A DNA stretch of 64,000 bases from Abelmoschus esculentus (lineage: Eukaryota > Streptophyta > Magnoliopsida > Malvales > Malvaceae): positions 16,100,501 through 16,164,500 of the forward strand of contig JAUCBN010000022.1 in assembly GCA_035048815.1 (NCBI GenBank), written 5' to 3'. The position numbers and the translations under genes are program-made. This document shows positions 20,394-34,226 of this stretch, in pieces; position 1 is the first letter of the stretch, and every line of letters starts with the position of its first letter. The notes below the pieces were generated by a model. It had not been told where the DNA came from and made no database searches. It was given only the letters and a program-made list of their open reading frames with translations.

Positions 20394-22979
20394 TTATGAA
20401 GCCGTTGCACCATCTCCGACCAGACCTGTTTTTTGGTTACCAAAGATTCTTTGCCTGAAATCATTCACCATTAATGGAAGGCCTGTGCGAAGGGAAATGG
20501 TGGGTTCCCAACCGAGAAGTTGTTTGGCCTTTGAAATGTCTGGTTTCCTCTTGTGTGGATCATCTTCTGTGTTGGGTCTGAATTCTATCTTTGCATTGGG
20601 ATCTATTGCTTCCTGTACCACCTGCATAGACAACATCGAAATCGAACCACCCTTGGTAATCCATCGGATATGTGTCGGACACAAATATTTCAACGAAAAA
20701 CGAGTACCTCGGCGAGTTCAAGCATGGTGAATTCCCCAGGGTTCCCGAGATTGAACGGACCTACGTGATCGCCTTCCATCAATCGTATTAGACCCTCTAC
20801 CTAAGACACATTGTACCGTTAGTAAATCAGACGACGGAAAATAGGGCACGGTAGATGTTATGTGAGACAAGTTGTTCTTACTAGGTCTGAGACATATTGG
20901 AAACTCCTGGTTTGCTTGCCATCACCATAGACAGTCATTGGCTCTTTCCTTAATGCTTGGGCTACAAAGTTGCTGACAACCCGACCATCGTCGATGCACA
21001 TTCGTGGTCCGTACGTGTTAAAAATCCGAGCAATTCTCACCTGTCGGATCAAGTTGAACAGATTATGTTGCTACAATTCTAACATTCGTACTCGAGACCG
21101 AGTTATATAAATACAAACCTCAATTCCAAGGCTTCTGTGGTAGTCCATGGTCAAGGTCTCGGCAGTCCGTTTGCCCTCGTCGTAACAACTCCGTACACCT
21201 ACGGTGGCATAGTAATTTTTTTTTCAGATGATAGTTTTTTCGTGTATATAATTAAAGACGGTATGAACTAACCAATGGGATTGACATTGCCCCAATAGGT
21301 CTCAACCTGGGGGTGTTGCAAAGGATCACCATAGACCTCACTGGTGCTAGTGAGCAAGAAACGGGCGCCCACTCTTTTGGCAAGCCCTAGCATGTTCAAT
21401 GTCCCTACCACGTTGGTCTTGTGGATCAATTCCATAGCACCAAACAATCAAAGACTAAGGACTCCAAATTTAAAAAAAAATGAAATTCGATTTAATTCGA
21501 CCTGATGATTAAATAATCAACGACTGAATGGATTTGAATTTAAACTAGACCTAACAAACTTGACCCAAGAATTAAGAATCGAACCAATTTACCCGAAATT
21601 AATTCGAACGTGATGATTCGAATTTGACTCAAAACTGGAAACAAACCGAATCGAAATCGATATGAATTTTAATTGAACCGAAAATGAATCTGGAAAGATT
21701 TTTAACCAAACCGAATAAACATGAATATATTTTCAATCGAACCGAATGGACCCAAACAGATTTCACCCAAACTAAAAGTAACTCGAACGGCAGGAAACCA
21801 AAATAAATAAAAAAAAAGATAAGATATGAATTTTCGCATAATTCACCAAAAAGTCAAATATACATACTATACATATAGCGTAAAAACTTAACTCGGTTTG
21901 AAAGCCCAACTGGAACATACCGATCCCTTACTAACCTGATATTGACATAACTCGAAATCAATCGACCTGAAAATAATTGAACCGAAATTCTACCGACTCG
22001 ACCCAATACCCAAACCAAAATCACCATAGACGCAATCTAAAACTTTAATTCTGAATTAGATCTAAACCAATCTGAACCGAATCCAAATCAAACCACCTCT
22101 ACTTCAAACTAGCCCAAACAGAAAATGGCCTACACCTAAAACAATCTGAACCTAAAATGACTTGATTACAACTTGAAATGTTTCAAACCCGCAATAATTT
22201 GAACAAAAAAGACCAAACCCTCAAATACAATGACCAAAATAACCCAAACAACATATTTGAAAACGAGTCTAATTCAAATTGAATTGATTCAGATCTAAAA
22301 TATCAAACCAAAAACTAACTGAAATGAACTTAAAAATCTTAAAAATGAGAAGTCAATCCAAGGATATAATGGTCTTCACAGGATTGAACTTGTAATGAAC
22401 AGGGGAAGCCGGACAAGCCAAGTGATAGATTTGATCCACTTCCAATAGAATCGGTTCCACGACATCATGTCTGATAAGCTCAAACTTGGGATTCCCAAAA
22501 TGTTGCATCAAATTCTCTTTCCGTCCAGTAAAGAAATTATCGACGACGATCACACTATCACCTCTCGTGATCAAACGGTCCACAAGGTGGCTCCCGACAA
22601 AACCAGCTCCACCGGTAACAACAATCCTCAAGTTCTTCTTTTTAACACCCAACGGCACCTTGCCCCCCACGTTCCTCCCTCGGAAACCTTCGTGGTAAGC
22701 TTCATAGAGGACTCTCCGAGTCATGGGACCCGAGTCGGGCCCCGTTATTAAGCCACCTCTGCTCGGTTGCTGCGACAAAGACGACGATGTCGAAACAGGG
22801 AATGAGTTGAAAAACAGAGCAGCAATGGCGATTCCGACAAGAAGAAAGGCAAACCGCTGTTTCTGAGCCATGTAACGAAATGGGGTCTTCCAGTTTCTGA
22901 CAGGGGTTGAAGGAGTTGTTGATTGTTGTTGCTTGGGTGGTGGTGGTGTCTGGTTTTTATGATTCAGTTCGGAGGCCAT
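20394..22979 (-). CDS. UXS: UDP-glucuronate decarboxylase (UDP-xylose synthase), membrane type
   Basis: Converts UDP-glucuronate to UDP-xylose with bound NAD, feeding xylan, xyloglucan and proteoglycan synthesis; the N-terminal anchor predicts a Golgi-lumen enzyme like the Arabidopsis UXS2/UXS4 type. Coding exons, in transcription order: 22979-22368, 21420-21273, 21198-21119, 21040-20882, 20800-20708 and 20621-20394. They give 439 residues in an uninterrupted frame, the usual family length. A proline/glutamine-rich cytosolic tail (1-40) precedes a membrane segment (about 43-59). Next come the NAD-binding GGAGFVGSH (123-131), the substrate loop TSTSEVYGD, and the catalytic Tyr259/Lys263 pair (SCYDEGKR), then RIFNTYGPRM. 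The ATG at 22979 was preferred over 23003 because MASELN matches the family start. All introns are GT-AG except the first, which is AT-AC. Intact and probably functional. Confidence 0.93.
21421..22367 (-). other. AT-AC (U12-type) first intron of the UXS gene
   Basis: On the minus strand the exon ends ..ACCATT and the intron begins ATATCCTTGG, nearly the U12 donor consensus. It ends ..GATCCAC before AAGACCAACG. This is the only junction that keeps the conserved VKTI-KTNVVG protein sequence, and no GT-AG pair does so. A branch-like GTCCTTAGT lies about 36 bases before the acceptor, farther than usual and with a mismatch. Most of the 947 bases are low-complexity words such as AACCGAA and ACCCAAA. 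Confidence 0.82.
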
Positions 22980-23003
22980 TTCTTTGTGTGATGACAAAAA
23001 CAA

Positions 23004-25754
23004 GAGAAAGGTTTGGGATTAAATTTACACCTGAGTTTTATTACAAGGAAAGCTTTGATTTTGGATCGAATTTGACTGATTCCTGACGTGAGAAATTGAG
23101 ACTTATGAGGAGAAAGCGCGCATTTGTTGCAATTTGCCGGTTCTGTAGTATTTTCTTGCATGAAAATTGGCGCAGGATACGATGTCTCCAACATTGTGGT
23201 TGGTCGGTGTAATGAGTGTTTTTTTTTACTTATAACATGAATGTCTGATTCACAAATTTAAATGATACGATATCAAAATTTAAATATTTAATTTTATTTA
23301 AAATATAATTTATGATTTTGTTGCAAATTTAAAAATAATAATGTTATTTATTTTTTTATTTTTAAGACGGTTATAAGAAATTTTTAAATTAAAAAAATAG
23401 TAAAATTATTCGCTGTGACAACTTTTGGTTATTTTATTGGTTTTGTACATAAATAAAATATTTATCTTTGATAAGTATCATTCGTAATTTTTTTTATTTA
23501 TATTTTATAAGTTTCGTATTTTTTTATATTTTTTTTTGTTTTTATGATAATTTATTTGTCTGCTTTTATGATAATTTTAGTTTGTTTTTATGATAATATT
23601 ATTTATTTTTAACAGTTCAACGTTCGTATGATGAATATTAATTGAGCTTGTTAACAATGAAGATCAGTGGTCTGTAAAACTTTTAATTCTCTTATGTGAT
23701 TTTACTGATTTGACAATATCAAGCAGTGAAAGAATTTATTTTCTTCTTAGAGTATTCTGATCAAAATAATAAATATATTGAATTTTTATCAGAAGATCGT
23801 TATATTTTTTATAATTTTAAAATTTATATTTTAATATTTTTCTCATTTTTATTATTTTTATACATTGAAATTTTAATATTTATGATTGATTCCTTTTTAT
23901 AATTTTTTTACTTTTGATATAAATTCATTTTGAAAAAAATATAAAATTAACAAAATCGTTATCATTAGAGATTTAAATTTATGATTACTATTTATGTTAT
24001 TATTTAAAATTTTAATAATATTTAAAATTATTATAATAAAAATAATAATATGTAATAATTATAATTCATTCGTTATTATTTATAATCATGAATAAGGATG
24101 AGTCTATAACGGGTGTCGAACACCGCTGAACATCGTTAATGTTGAACACTATTGAACATTATTAAATTAATTTATAAAGAATAAAAATTTAAGGCATTAA
24201 TCATACAATTATTAATTATATATTGAGTTTATCACTGTTTTATTAATTACATACATATTGAGTTTTTGAGATTTTAATTTTTTATAAATTAATTTAATAA
24301 TGTTCAGCAGTGTTTAACATTAGTGATGTTCAGCGGTGTTTAACACCTATCGTAGAATTTTTTCATAATAAAATACTATAAATAAAAACGCGACTATGAC
24401 CGTGATTGAAATCTCTGCTATATTTCCTCATGTCATTGATTAAAGAAATTTAATTCAAATTAGGTTTCGATCACTTTATTGTGTTCAAATTTAAAATTCA
24501 GACCCTTTACTTATATAACTTAATTGTCAAATAGTTAACATAATTATTTATTGAGATAAATATTAAATATATACGAAATTGAATTTGGAGCAATTATGCA
24601 CATAAAACTTTAAGTTCAATTATATATATATAACTTTTATATTAATTATACATATTTAAAAAATTTATACATTTATTTATTTATTTTTATATGAATAAGT
24701 ATATTTATTTATATATTTTAATAAGTATATGAGAATATATTGAATATTGTTGGGAGAGAACTCAAGTCTCAATCTTTTTATATATTATTGGAAGAGAGAA
24801 TCATGAATATCGAATATAAATTATAAAATGACATAAATTATATCAAATCAATAATCAATCAGTATAATTAGATGAGATGTTAATCCCCTTAAATAAGGTC
24901 ATATGTTCGACTTCTACTGTTGTGAATGGAGAAAACTAGATTGAAAAAACTGTCTCCATACTGAACCTCTATAAAACTTGTCTTGAATTAATCGAGATTA
25001 TCCATTACAAAATAGATGAGTATTTTAAAGATTTTTTAATTTTTCGAGTCGGGTACTCAACCCGATAATTTTTTCATAACACAGGTCGTGACATGGGCCA
25101 AAGGTTTTCCCTTATTGGGTAACCGACCCAACCCGATAATTTTTAAAATATAATTTTATATTTTAAATTATATTTTTATTTTAAGTTTCTTAATATTTTA
25201 CTCCAAAACTAATTTTAAATCCTTAATTTTTTCTATGTTTATATTAAATATCTTTAAATTTTAAAATTAAAAAATATTATGAATCAGGTGCCTGATATCT
25301 AATTTTCTAGATACTCGTATTTTATGGATACCCAAATAACAGATACCCAATATAACGGGCCAAGACATGGGCTAACAAAATAGATACCCAATAATGTATG
25401 CCCTACTATTTATTATTAAGTCATAGAAATATATGGATTAAATCTTAAACTCAAGCGTAATAGTGGCAGAAATCGTAATTTCACATAATTTGTATGCAGA
25501 CTTTCAGAATAAAGCTTTCTACATTCTTGAACCGCCAGCAATGGCTTTAGAATTATAATAATCTTTGCAATGAACACCAAGATGGAGGGAGTCGATGAAT
25601 ATGTATCATCACATCATGTGCTTTAAATCTAGGAACCAACCAACAGTTGTCTCTTAAGAAACAATTTATCGTAATCAACAAAAGGTTGTCCTAATCTTAC
25701 ATTGTCCGGAAAAAAAAAATAAGATCGATCAACCGGACAAACCGACATGTGTGG
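23004..25754. other. AT-rich intergenic spacer upstream of UXS
   Basis: The first 200 bases should hold the UXS promoter and 5' leader; I see no convincing TATA box. The remainder is very AT-rich and without coding potential. It contains the inverted-repeat element at 24103-24355 and, at about 25040-25400, a stretch with ACCCGATAATTTTT and GGGCCAAGACATGGGC-like words that I do not recognise. Confidence 0.6.
24103..24355. mobile_element. MITE-like element with about 65-bp terminal inverted repeats
   Basis: The left arm (GGGTGTCGAACACCGCTGAAC onward, from 24111; key word AACACCGCTGAACAT) reappears inverted at the right (ATGTTCAGCGGTGTTTAAC, ending about 24347). The pairing continues inward through AATTAATTTATAAA. 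TA lies at both outer edges, so a TA target duplication is possible. It has no coding capacity and is about 250 bases long. Confidence 0.6.
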
Positions 25755-27369
25755 CTAGAACCGGCGGATTTCCTTTGGTGGTTTGAAGTTAAGAGGATGA
25801 GTTTGTTCAGTTGCAGTTTCATCTTCTTTCCACATTTTAATGGTCTTGTCTGCTTCACAGCTAACCAGTCTTGTACCGGTTACATCATACGAGAGTGCGT
25901 AGATACCGGCTTCACTATCCAATGAGCCTGTAATAAAAGTAACCCGTTGTGCTAATGCTCGTACCATTGCCACGATCGAAAAGAACTGGTGGAGAAATAA
26001 TCTGGAAAGAAACAAACGTACCGGGTTGTACAATTGTTTGAGCTTGCTGGAAGTTGTGACCACTCCTCCAATCCCAAAACCACAAACTTCCATTGTCACC
26101 CTTAACAATTTGCATGGTAAATCATTAGGAGCCCTACTTGGTCAAAATTATTTTGACAAGAAAAGAAATATATACATATATATGTATGTATGTATAAGCA
26201 CCTCCGGTAGCCATTACGCCGTCCTCCTCGTTGACAGCCATGGTGTTGATTATAGTCTTCTGCTGAGAGCTGCTCCGGAAACAGAAACAACGATACTATG
26301 TTTGTTAAAAATTCGAACAAGCACGTGTTCAGAAATCAAGCATGGAAGTAAAATGGCATTCACTTGCAGCATGTTGTGTAAGAATTCTCCCTTTGGAAGA
26401 CTGAATTTCTTAGCTGATGCGGATGCGAAAGAATGCCTGGCACAGAAAAGTTGAGAAATATTTAAAACCATAGGATAGCTTTGTTTTTTCACGTGATATA
26501 ATAAATCGGATGTAGAGGCACATACTCTTTCGGATGCGGTGCCATTGCTCGCACGAATTTCTTATGGTGCGTTATAGTTGACATTGTTTTTCCTGGACAT
26601 TAAACAGCTGATATGTAATAAAGGGAACAAAATGATGAGAAAAATAGAAAGAAAAAAGAAAAATGCCGTATAAGGTTCAATTTACCGTATCAAAGATCCC
26701 AGAATTTTATTGTTGTATCGTGAGAACCTGTAACAACTTGGGGATCCTGTAAGAAAAGATTCATGAGTTTCATTATTCAACAGCTTAACAATTTCTCGTG
26801 TTAAACCTATTGTGAAGAAAAGAAAAAGATCTTTGTACCGTTGGTCGATTAAAGACTGAGCAGACGGGTATTATCATGCCCAGACAGTGCAAAAATTTGC
26901 ATCTTGGTGCGAATATCCCATACCTGAAAAATTGTTGTTTCATCAGGTAGGAAATCGATTTCACGAGGGGGAGAAATTACCGCAAAACCCAAATACATAC
27001 GCAGAAATTTCCATACCCGGCAGACAGAATCATGTCCCCCCGTAAGCAATATGTCGATTGTGGGATGGAGAGCCAAGCAATAAACACCACTTAGGTGACC
27101 ATGGTAGGAACGGATGACCTATACAGCATTTTATAAGTTTGATAACGAGAACGATTTCAACAGTTATAGCAGATAAAAGAAATTCTAGTTTCTTACTCGT
27201 TGCAGATCCAAAATAACAAGTTGATGAAGTTCTAACCTTGTTCTGTTCAAGATCCCAGCATTTTACTTGCTTATCATCACCGGCAGAGAACATATATGTG
27301 TGTTTGCTACTGACAGCAAGGCCTGCGAATAGAATATAAATTCCAAATTATTCTAAACCCGTGATTATA

Positions 27370-28368
27370 TGTTGGAAAATAGTGAGCAAATGACCATCTT
27401 TGAAGCATTTTTTGGAAATGTAAAGATGAGGATTCGAATAAGGAAATTATTGATTCCTATTCTATTCCGTGAAATCTTTACAACGGTAGCTCATATGCTC
27501 AATATTATTGAGTGATGAATGAGAAATTGATGCTCAAAGAAAGAAGGTTGGAATAAAGTATAAGGAACGAGAAACCCCATTATCCCATATTGCTGAGATA
27601 AATGAAGTGGGAAGTGTTTATATACACTTACCCACATAATTATCATTGAATGACTTAACTCTTGGTTGGGGTGCATGACGTGAATGATGCAAATATTTGG
27701 ACTGATCAAGCCTTTTGTGGGCTTGCGGATATTTTATCCGTTGTGAATAATTTTTCCTTAATTTATTTTTTTAAAAAAATCCAGAAAAGAGTTTTAATTC
27801 AAAATTAAATTTGAATTAAATTAGCAGTTGACTTCTCTGGATATTTAGAGAAGTAATTGTTAATTATGGTATTTAATTTGAATTAAATACCAGATAATTG
27901 ACAATTAATCCCGGATTTTTTGGATTTTAATTCGGGAAAGTCTGCTCACTGTTGCCCTAATTTCCACTATAAATATGAGGTTGATTTCTCAGTTTTAAAC
28001 ACATCAAAACATCTCACATCTCTCAAAATGTGTTTTCTCTCCTGCTTTTTATTCTGGTGACTGGCGAAGGCAAGAACGATTTGGGAACTCAACAAATGTG
28101 CTTTTGTTGAAGTTCTTCTTGTTGTTGTATCTTGGGAGACAGACTACCAATAAACTCAGCACCACGGAGTGGCAGAAAATCTGTCTTAAGGAAACTGAAT
28201 TTGGGCAGGCCTCAACATGATTCCGATTTATCAAAATCAAATGGATTTGATCGAAATTTATTTTATTTATTTTTCGTTCTATTTTATTGTTCGTCTAAAT
28301 AATAATAATAATTTTATGTTATTTAATTTTATTATTATCTTTTTTGATTAACCATCTATTGTCCAACA
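27370..28368 (+). repeat. 5' LTR of the decayed copia element
   Basis: It matches 33400-34226 with only scattered differences up to 28196. The additional 172 bases to TCCAACA (28368) give a canonical CA end, but they are present only here, so the end is uncertain. Confidence 0.7.
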
Positions 28369-31300
28369 TTCTTAAGACAGACCTCTTATGGTTAGATCCA
28401 AGACGAACAAATTAATATAATTTTTGTATCATTGCGATACAATTATTATATTTATGATCGGCCATTTGAAGCCATTAAATTCCAATATACTACTGCAGTG
28501 GCAGCATAAAATTGCTTGGAAACTAAAAGCAATTTCAATGGGCGACTCCATGGCAGTTTAACATGTGAAATTTACTCACATTCACATTACCCGTGGGAAT
28601 TTCAATTGAAATTGGAAATTGAAGGAAATCAATTTATGGAATTTCAACGGTGCTAAAGGATGATGCATACTTCGAAATTTTCAAGGTATATTTCAAATTG
28701 AAATCTTTGACTGTCACATGTTTCCTTTTGAGAATTGATAATGCTATATTTGGCAACAGACAATTCTCAACAAAAGACAATTCTCAACAAAATAAGTTTT
28801 ATGTGAATTTATTTTGTTTATGAAATTTTAAATATGATATATTTTTTTTATCATATTATATATGGAAATTGCTCATTTGTGATCTCTTACTCTTAATTTC
28901 TTTTGAGAAATTTTAGAGACAAACAAGATATTTGAGAGATTAAATTGAACGTGGGAATTCTTTATTAAGGTAAAACCTTAATTATGGGTTTTATAACGTG
29001 AATCTCAATCACATACGGTTTTTACCGTGAATCTCGGCAGAAAAATGGAATTCAGGTCAGTTGAATTTCAAAAGCTTTCACACCAAAGAAAGAGAAATCA
29101 ATTGGCTGCAATTGCAGAAGCCAAATTGAGCACGTTTCTAAGTGCTATTTCAAAGGAAATTTTAATACAAGGTTTTGCTAAGGTAAAAATCACAAAATAT
29201 TATATTATTATTTTGTGAGTTTATTATCTTATTTTTGATATTTAATATGATTATATAGTTATGTGTATTTTTGACGCATCACTATTTTAATTGATGGTTT
29301 AAATATTAATTTAAACCGAGTTTGGAATTTATTCTTCGGAATAAAATTGAGAAAGCAAACAATTTGTTTCAGGAATTATCCTGCCGTTTTTAAACGGGTT
29401 TGCTAAAAAAAAAACCAAAATCGGGACAAATCTGTTTTACAGAAATTGTCATGAAAAGTAACCGAGGTTACGGATGGATTTGGTGAAATACCAAAAATGA
29501 ATAAACGAAAATTTAATTTTCGAATTATTGGAATTATAATTAATTCCGGGATTGTTTCCTTTATTAAAAGAGAAACAATGGAATGGCAAATATGATTATT
29601 GCCTTATATAAATACATGGTTGCATGTATTGGTAAAACTTTATTTATGGAAATAAAGGGTTTGCCTTTAGACAATATTGTCTATTGATCGAATAAAGCAT
29701 TTATTCAATGTAGAATTAAATTGCTTATTTGATATGAAATATGGTAATATTAAAACCATATATTTAAATTTAAGGTAATCAAAATTCCTTAAATAAGTTT
29801 ATGGTATCTTTATGATAATATCATATATGCGAATATTTCATTAAGGTTATATTTCTTAATGATTTAATAAATACATATGTGTATGTATTATGGTAATCTT
29901 AATATCATAAATTATGATATTAATTCGATAATAATATTTTGATATTATTATGTTTAAGGCAATTTATTTATTTCAAAAATAATATTGACCTTAATATGAC
30001 ATGAAAAGGGAATATCCTTTTATGTGAAATAATAATTATTGAGATAATTATTATTTGTGTTTGGAAACACTTTGGATTATTATTTTAATTAATAATTTTC
30101 CTTTAGAAAGTGTAAACACAAAAAATATGGATTGTTTTGGAAATAAAAGATCTCGTAAATAATTCGTTTGGGGAATTATTTCCTACCGTTTTAACGAGTT
30201 TACTTGATCTTCTAATCAATAATCAAATAAACTTAAATCAAAGAATTAATTCATTTTGAAGAATTAAATTGCTTTGATATTAATGTTTGGGTTTTAGTGC
30301 CACTAATCCCAATATTTAAGAAAAATAAATCAGTAAATTTATAGAATCTTGCGTTGATTCTATTTTGTAAAGGAAATAAATTATTAAATTTATTTTCTTA
30401 AAGAATCTTCTATGGTTCCAACTTAGAAATAAATCATTGAGTTTATTTCATGTGAAGGTTGAAATTTGAGATATAGTAGATAAATTTGTTTTCAGGAATT
30501 TAATTTACTCGATCTCATAAAGCGAACAAATTTGTTTTAATAGAATTTGTTAGTAGAAGTAACATTGGTTACTAATTCTACAACGTTTGATTCGACCAAG
30601 GTCTTGAATCAAAGCATAGAAGAATGTTGTTCTCTATATTAAAATTCTTAAAGCCTATTCTGATATATTTTATGAAATATACAGTGTTTGAAACTGGCTT
30701 AAGAATTATGAAGGTCATTGGACCACAAATGGAAGTTGTTGATGCTAAGAAATTCTTAGTAATTGATTCCAAAAATTATAGTGAATCAAAGGCAGTGACT
30801 AAATTGATCACTTAAACTTGAATGATTTCAAGAACTTCCATAAACGGGTGATTGAAAGAAAATTTGAAAGTGCATGTCTAGGATTGGTTCTTTGAAAAGA
30901 CTTGGTTCTTAAGTGTGCCTAGTGCACCACCTCTCTTATCATAAGTTACCTACCTGGTGCATTATTTATTATTATTCTTTCAATTAAAACCTTGTGAACT
31001 TTTGTTTTAGGAACTAAAATCCTATCGCTTAACAAAAGTTAGAAATTATAATTTTGTTTCTGGTTTTTAGTCTTTGACTAAAATTCTGATAATTAACAAA
31101 TTTATAATATTTTGATTGTGACTATGTGACACAGTCAGTGAAATTCATGTGAAAGAATTTCAAAATATGACAACAAAGATGTTGTATATTTGATCATAAT
31201 GAACTTGATCAAAAGAATATCATCCTAGTTCTAGAGAGGATGCGGTAAATATTATTACCATCTTTTGCCAAGCAAATATTATTATGAAAATATTGCTAAA

Positions 31301-33399
31301 GCAAATATATTGAAAGTCAAAAATGACTTCAAGCCGCAAAGTAGGCGGTGTATCTCAAGAAGCTAAATTTCATGAAGAAATGCTTAAATTGTTATGGAAT
31401 AAGTCTTTTGGACTATACTTCCAGATGAGAAAAATATTATGATAAAATTTTGTCATAATAATTGATATGATGAACAATTGTTTGAAGGAAATATATTATC
31501 TTCATGATAGAACAATTTAATTTTGCTTAAAAGCAACGCTGATATAAGGAAATTATTCCTTATAAGAAGGATGTTGAAACTCAAATTAATTAGTTTGAGT
31601 AAAAACTCTATGTGAGTAATGTTGCAACATCTAAAGGTACAATAATTTTGAAGATAACTTCTAAAAGAATTAAATCTTCAAAAATGTGCCTAACATGTCG
31701 CGGTTGTTCTATCAACTAAGTGCGAGACACCATATGAGTTATGGAAGGAAATGAAACCTTCCTACAACTACATAAAAATGTGGGGGTGTCACGCCAAGGT
31801 AATATTCCATTACCAAAGAAAATGAAAATAAGTGGACTATATTCTCATTGGCATGTGAAACATAGCAACGAATATCAATTTTTATAGAAAAATATGATAA
31901 TGAAAAAGAATGACTCATTCTTTTGTACTTCCCAGAGAAGTTGATCCAAGTATCGAAAAATGAACTATGGATATGAGAAAGAGTCCACATGTTCAACAAA
32001 CGGTTGAAACAAAAATATTGTCATGATGACAAGTAAGTGTGACAAATGATGATATGTCAAATAGACTAGGATAAATGGTCATATATTGATGACGTATAAT
32101 GAAATGGTAAATATACCAAAGACCTATCAATTCAAGATTGATATAGAAAATATGATATTGATAGATTTGATTTTGGGTATCCAAATCAAACAATCACTTG
32201 AATGTCTCATATTGACAAAGTCACACTATATGGAAAAAGAAGTTTCGCCAGGATGTTTTTCGGCATAGCCAAAACTCCAAATACGAGCCAATACTTATTG
32301 AAATGGAATATGCAAATGTCAAAGTAGTGCTTTCACTATGAGCAAAATAAATCCAAGGTCAAACCTTAGATAATAATTGTGAGAATTTTGAGATATCTTA
32401 GAGATACTCAAGATTATAAAGCATTATTCCATAAAGATTCTTCGATATAAGTGAATAGGTTCACATCGAATGAATAAGTTATGTCATTTGTTTCTCAAGA
32501 CAAACGTTTACAACCAGATTCAAAATAGAATCTGAGTTTAAGATACAAATAATTCTAGAAAAAGTCAAAGGACTTTAAAACGTCTTGGAGAATACTCATA
32601 AATGGCCTGAGCATGTGCCAACAATGTTTATTGGTAGAGCACATAGTTTTATGAGCAACGGTAATTTGAGACATATGGGTCTTTAATATAATACCGTTAA
32701 ATAACTGATCTCAAATAGAGTTATCGTTACTGATTTGATAAAATCAAAGGATAACATTGTGGATCCACTAACCTAGGGTTAAATTGAGATCAAGTTGAGA
32801 AAATATCTAAAGGAATGTGACTAAAGCCCATGAAAAATAAAGGCGCTATGTGAAGGAAAAACCCTACCTAGCTGACTGGAGATCCCAAGAACTAGGTTCA
32901 AAGGGACAACCTAATTACATAGACCTGTGCGGTCACTGTGGGGTTCCTCTCCCAAGTCCATTCCTATGATGTGAACAGTGACAAGAATTTGGTAAAGGTT
33001 AAGCAAAAGCTTTTAATGACCATTGTGTGCTTTGGTGAGCCGAGCAACATAAGTCACCTATGTTAGAGTGAAGTGGGGCCGCTTCAAGGAGACTATTGGG
33101 CATAGTTCTCTCAAACTCTCGCAGAACCAGGAGATGTCCACGGCCATAGGGGCATAACCATGTGAGCTGTATCTCTTGTCAGAGAGATAAGTGTGTGAAG
33201 TATGTCATCATTTACACCAACGGCTGACAGTTCAAGGACATCACGTCTACTGATTAGCTAGTAAAGTAAATATACTTTCACAAGGGAAGGTTCAAAGGTG
33301 AACACCTACCTATCCTATGCATCTATCAATCGTAGAGCCTATCACCACACTGTGCCAAAATGTTTTGATAAAAACATCAATTTCATTCATGTGGGTGAT

Positions 33400-34226
33400 T
33401 GTTGGAAAATAGTGAGCAAATGACCATCTTTGAAGCATTTTTTGGAAATGTAAAGATGAGGATTCGAATAAGGAAATTATTGATTCCTATTCTACTCCGT
33501 GAAATCTTTACAACGGTAGCTCATATGCTCAATATTATTGAGTGATGAATGAGAAATTGATGCTCAAAGAAAGAAGGTTGAAATAAAGTATAAGGAACGA
33601 GAAACCCCATTATCCCATATTGATGAGATAAATGAAGTGGGAAGTGTTTATATACACTTACCCACATAGTTGTCATTGAATGACTTAACTCTTGGTTGGG
33701 GTGCACGATGTGGACGATGCAAATATCCGGACTGGTCGAGCCCTTTGTGGGCTTGCGGATATTTTACCCATTGTGAATAATTTTTCCTTAATTTATTTTT
33801 TTGAAAAAATCCAGAAAAGAGTTTTAATTCAAAATTAAATTTGAATTAAATTAGCAGTTGACTGCTCTGAATATTTAGAGAAGTAATTGTTAATTATGAT
33901 ATTTAATTTGAATTAAATACCAGATAATTGACAATTAATCCCGGATTTTTTGGATTTTAATTCGGGAAAGTCTGCTCACTGTTGCCTTAATTTCCACTAT
34001 AAATATGAGGTTGATTTCTCAGTTTTAAACACATCAAAACATCTCACATCTCTCAAAATATGTTTTCTCTCCTGCTTTTTATTCTGGTGACTGGCGAAGG
34101 CAAGAACGGTTCGGGAACTCAACAAATGTGCTTTTGTTGAAGTTCTTCTTGTTGTTGTATCTTGGGAGATAGACTACCAATAAACTCAGCACCACGGAGT
34201 GGCAGAAAATCTGTCTTAAGGAAACT
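33400..34226 (+). repeat. 3' LTR of the decayed copia element (3' truncated)
   Basis: Direct repeat of 27370-28196. Immediately after the last shared base, PRL1-like intron sequence begins, without the expected CA end or a recognisable target duplication. This suggests a deletion across the right junction. Confidence 0.75.

Larger units (their letters stand above)
27370..34226 (+). mobile_element. Decayed Ty1/copia element in a PRL1-like intron
   Basis: Direct repeats of about 830 bases start TGTTGGAAAATAGTGAGC at 27370 and 33400 and agree to the GGAAACT word at 28196/34226. Between them lies AT-rich sequence with eroded copia pol on the + strand. About 31712 reads as the integrase C-terminal block PYELWKEMKPSYNYIKMWGC, about 32150-32230 as the RT-region LGIQIKQ/LTKSHYMEK, and about 32630-32775 as the RNase H end (..IKSKDNIVDPLT). 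The left LTR may extend to TCCAACA at 28368; if so, the right one has lost about 170 bases with its neighbouring host sequence. A purine-rich ATGTGGGTGAT precedes the right LTR. Gag is not recognisable. Confidence 0.8.
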
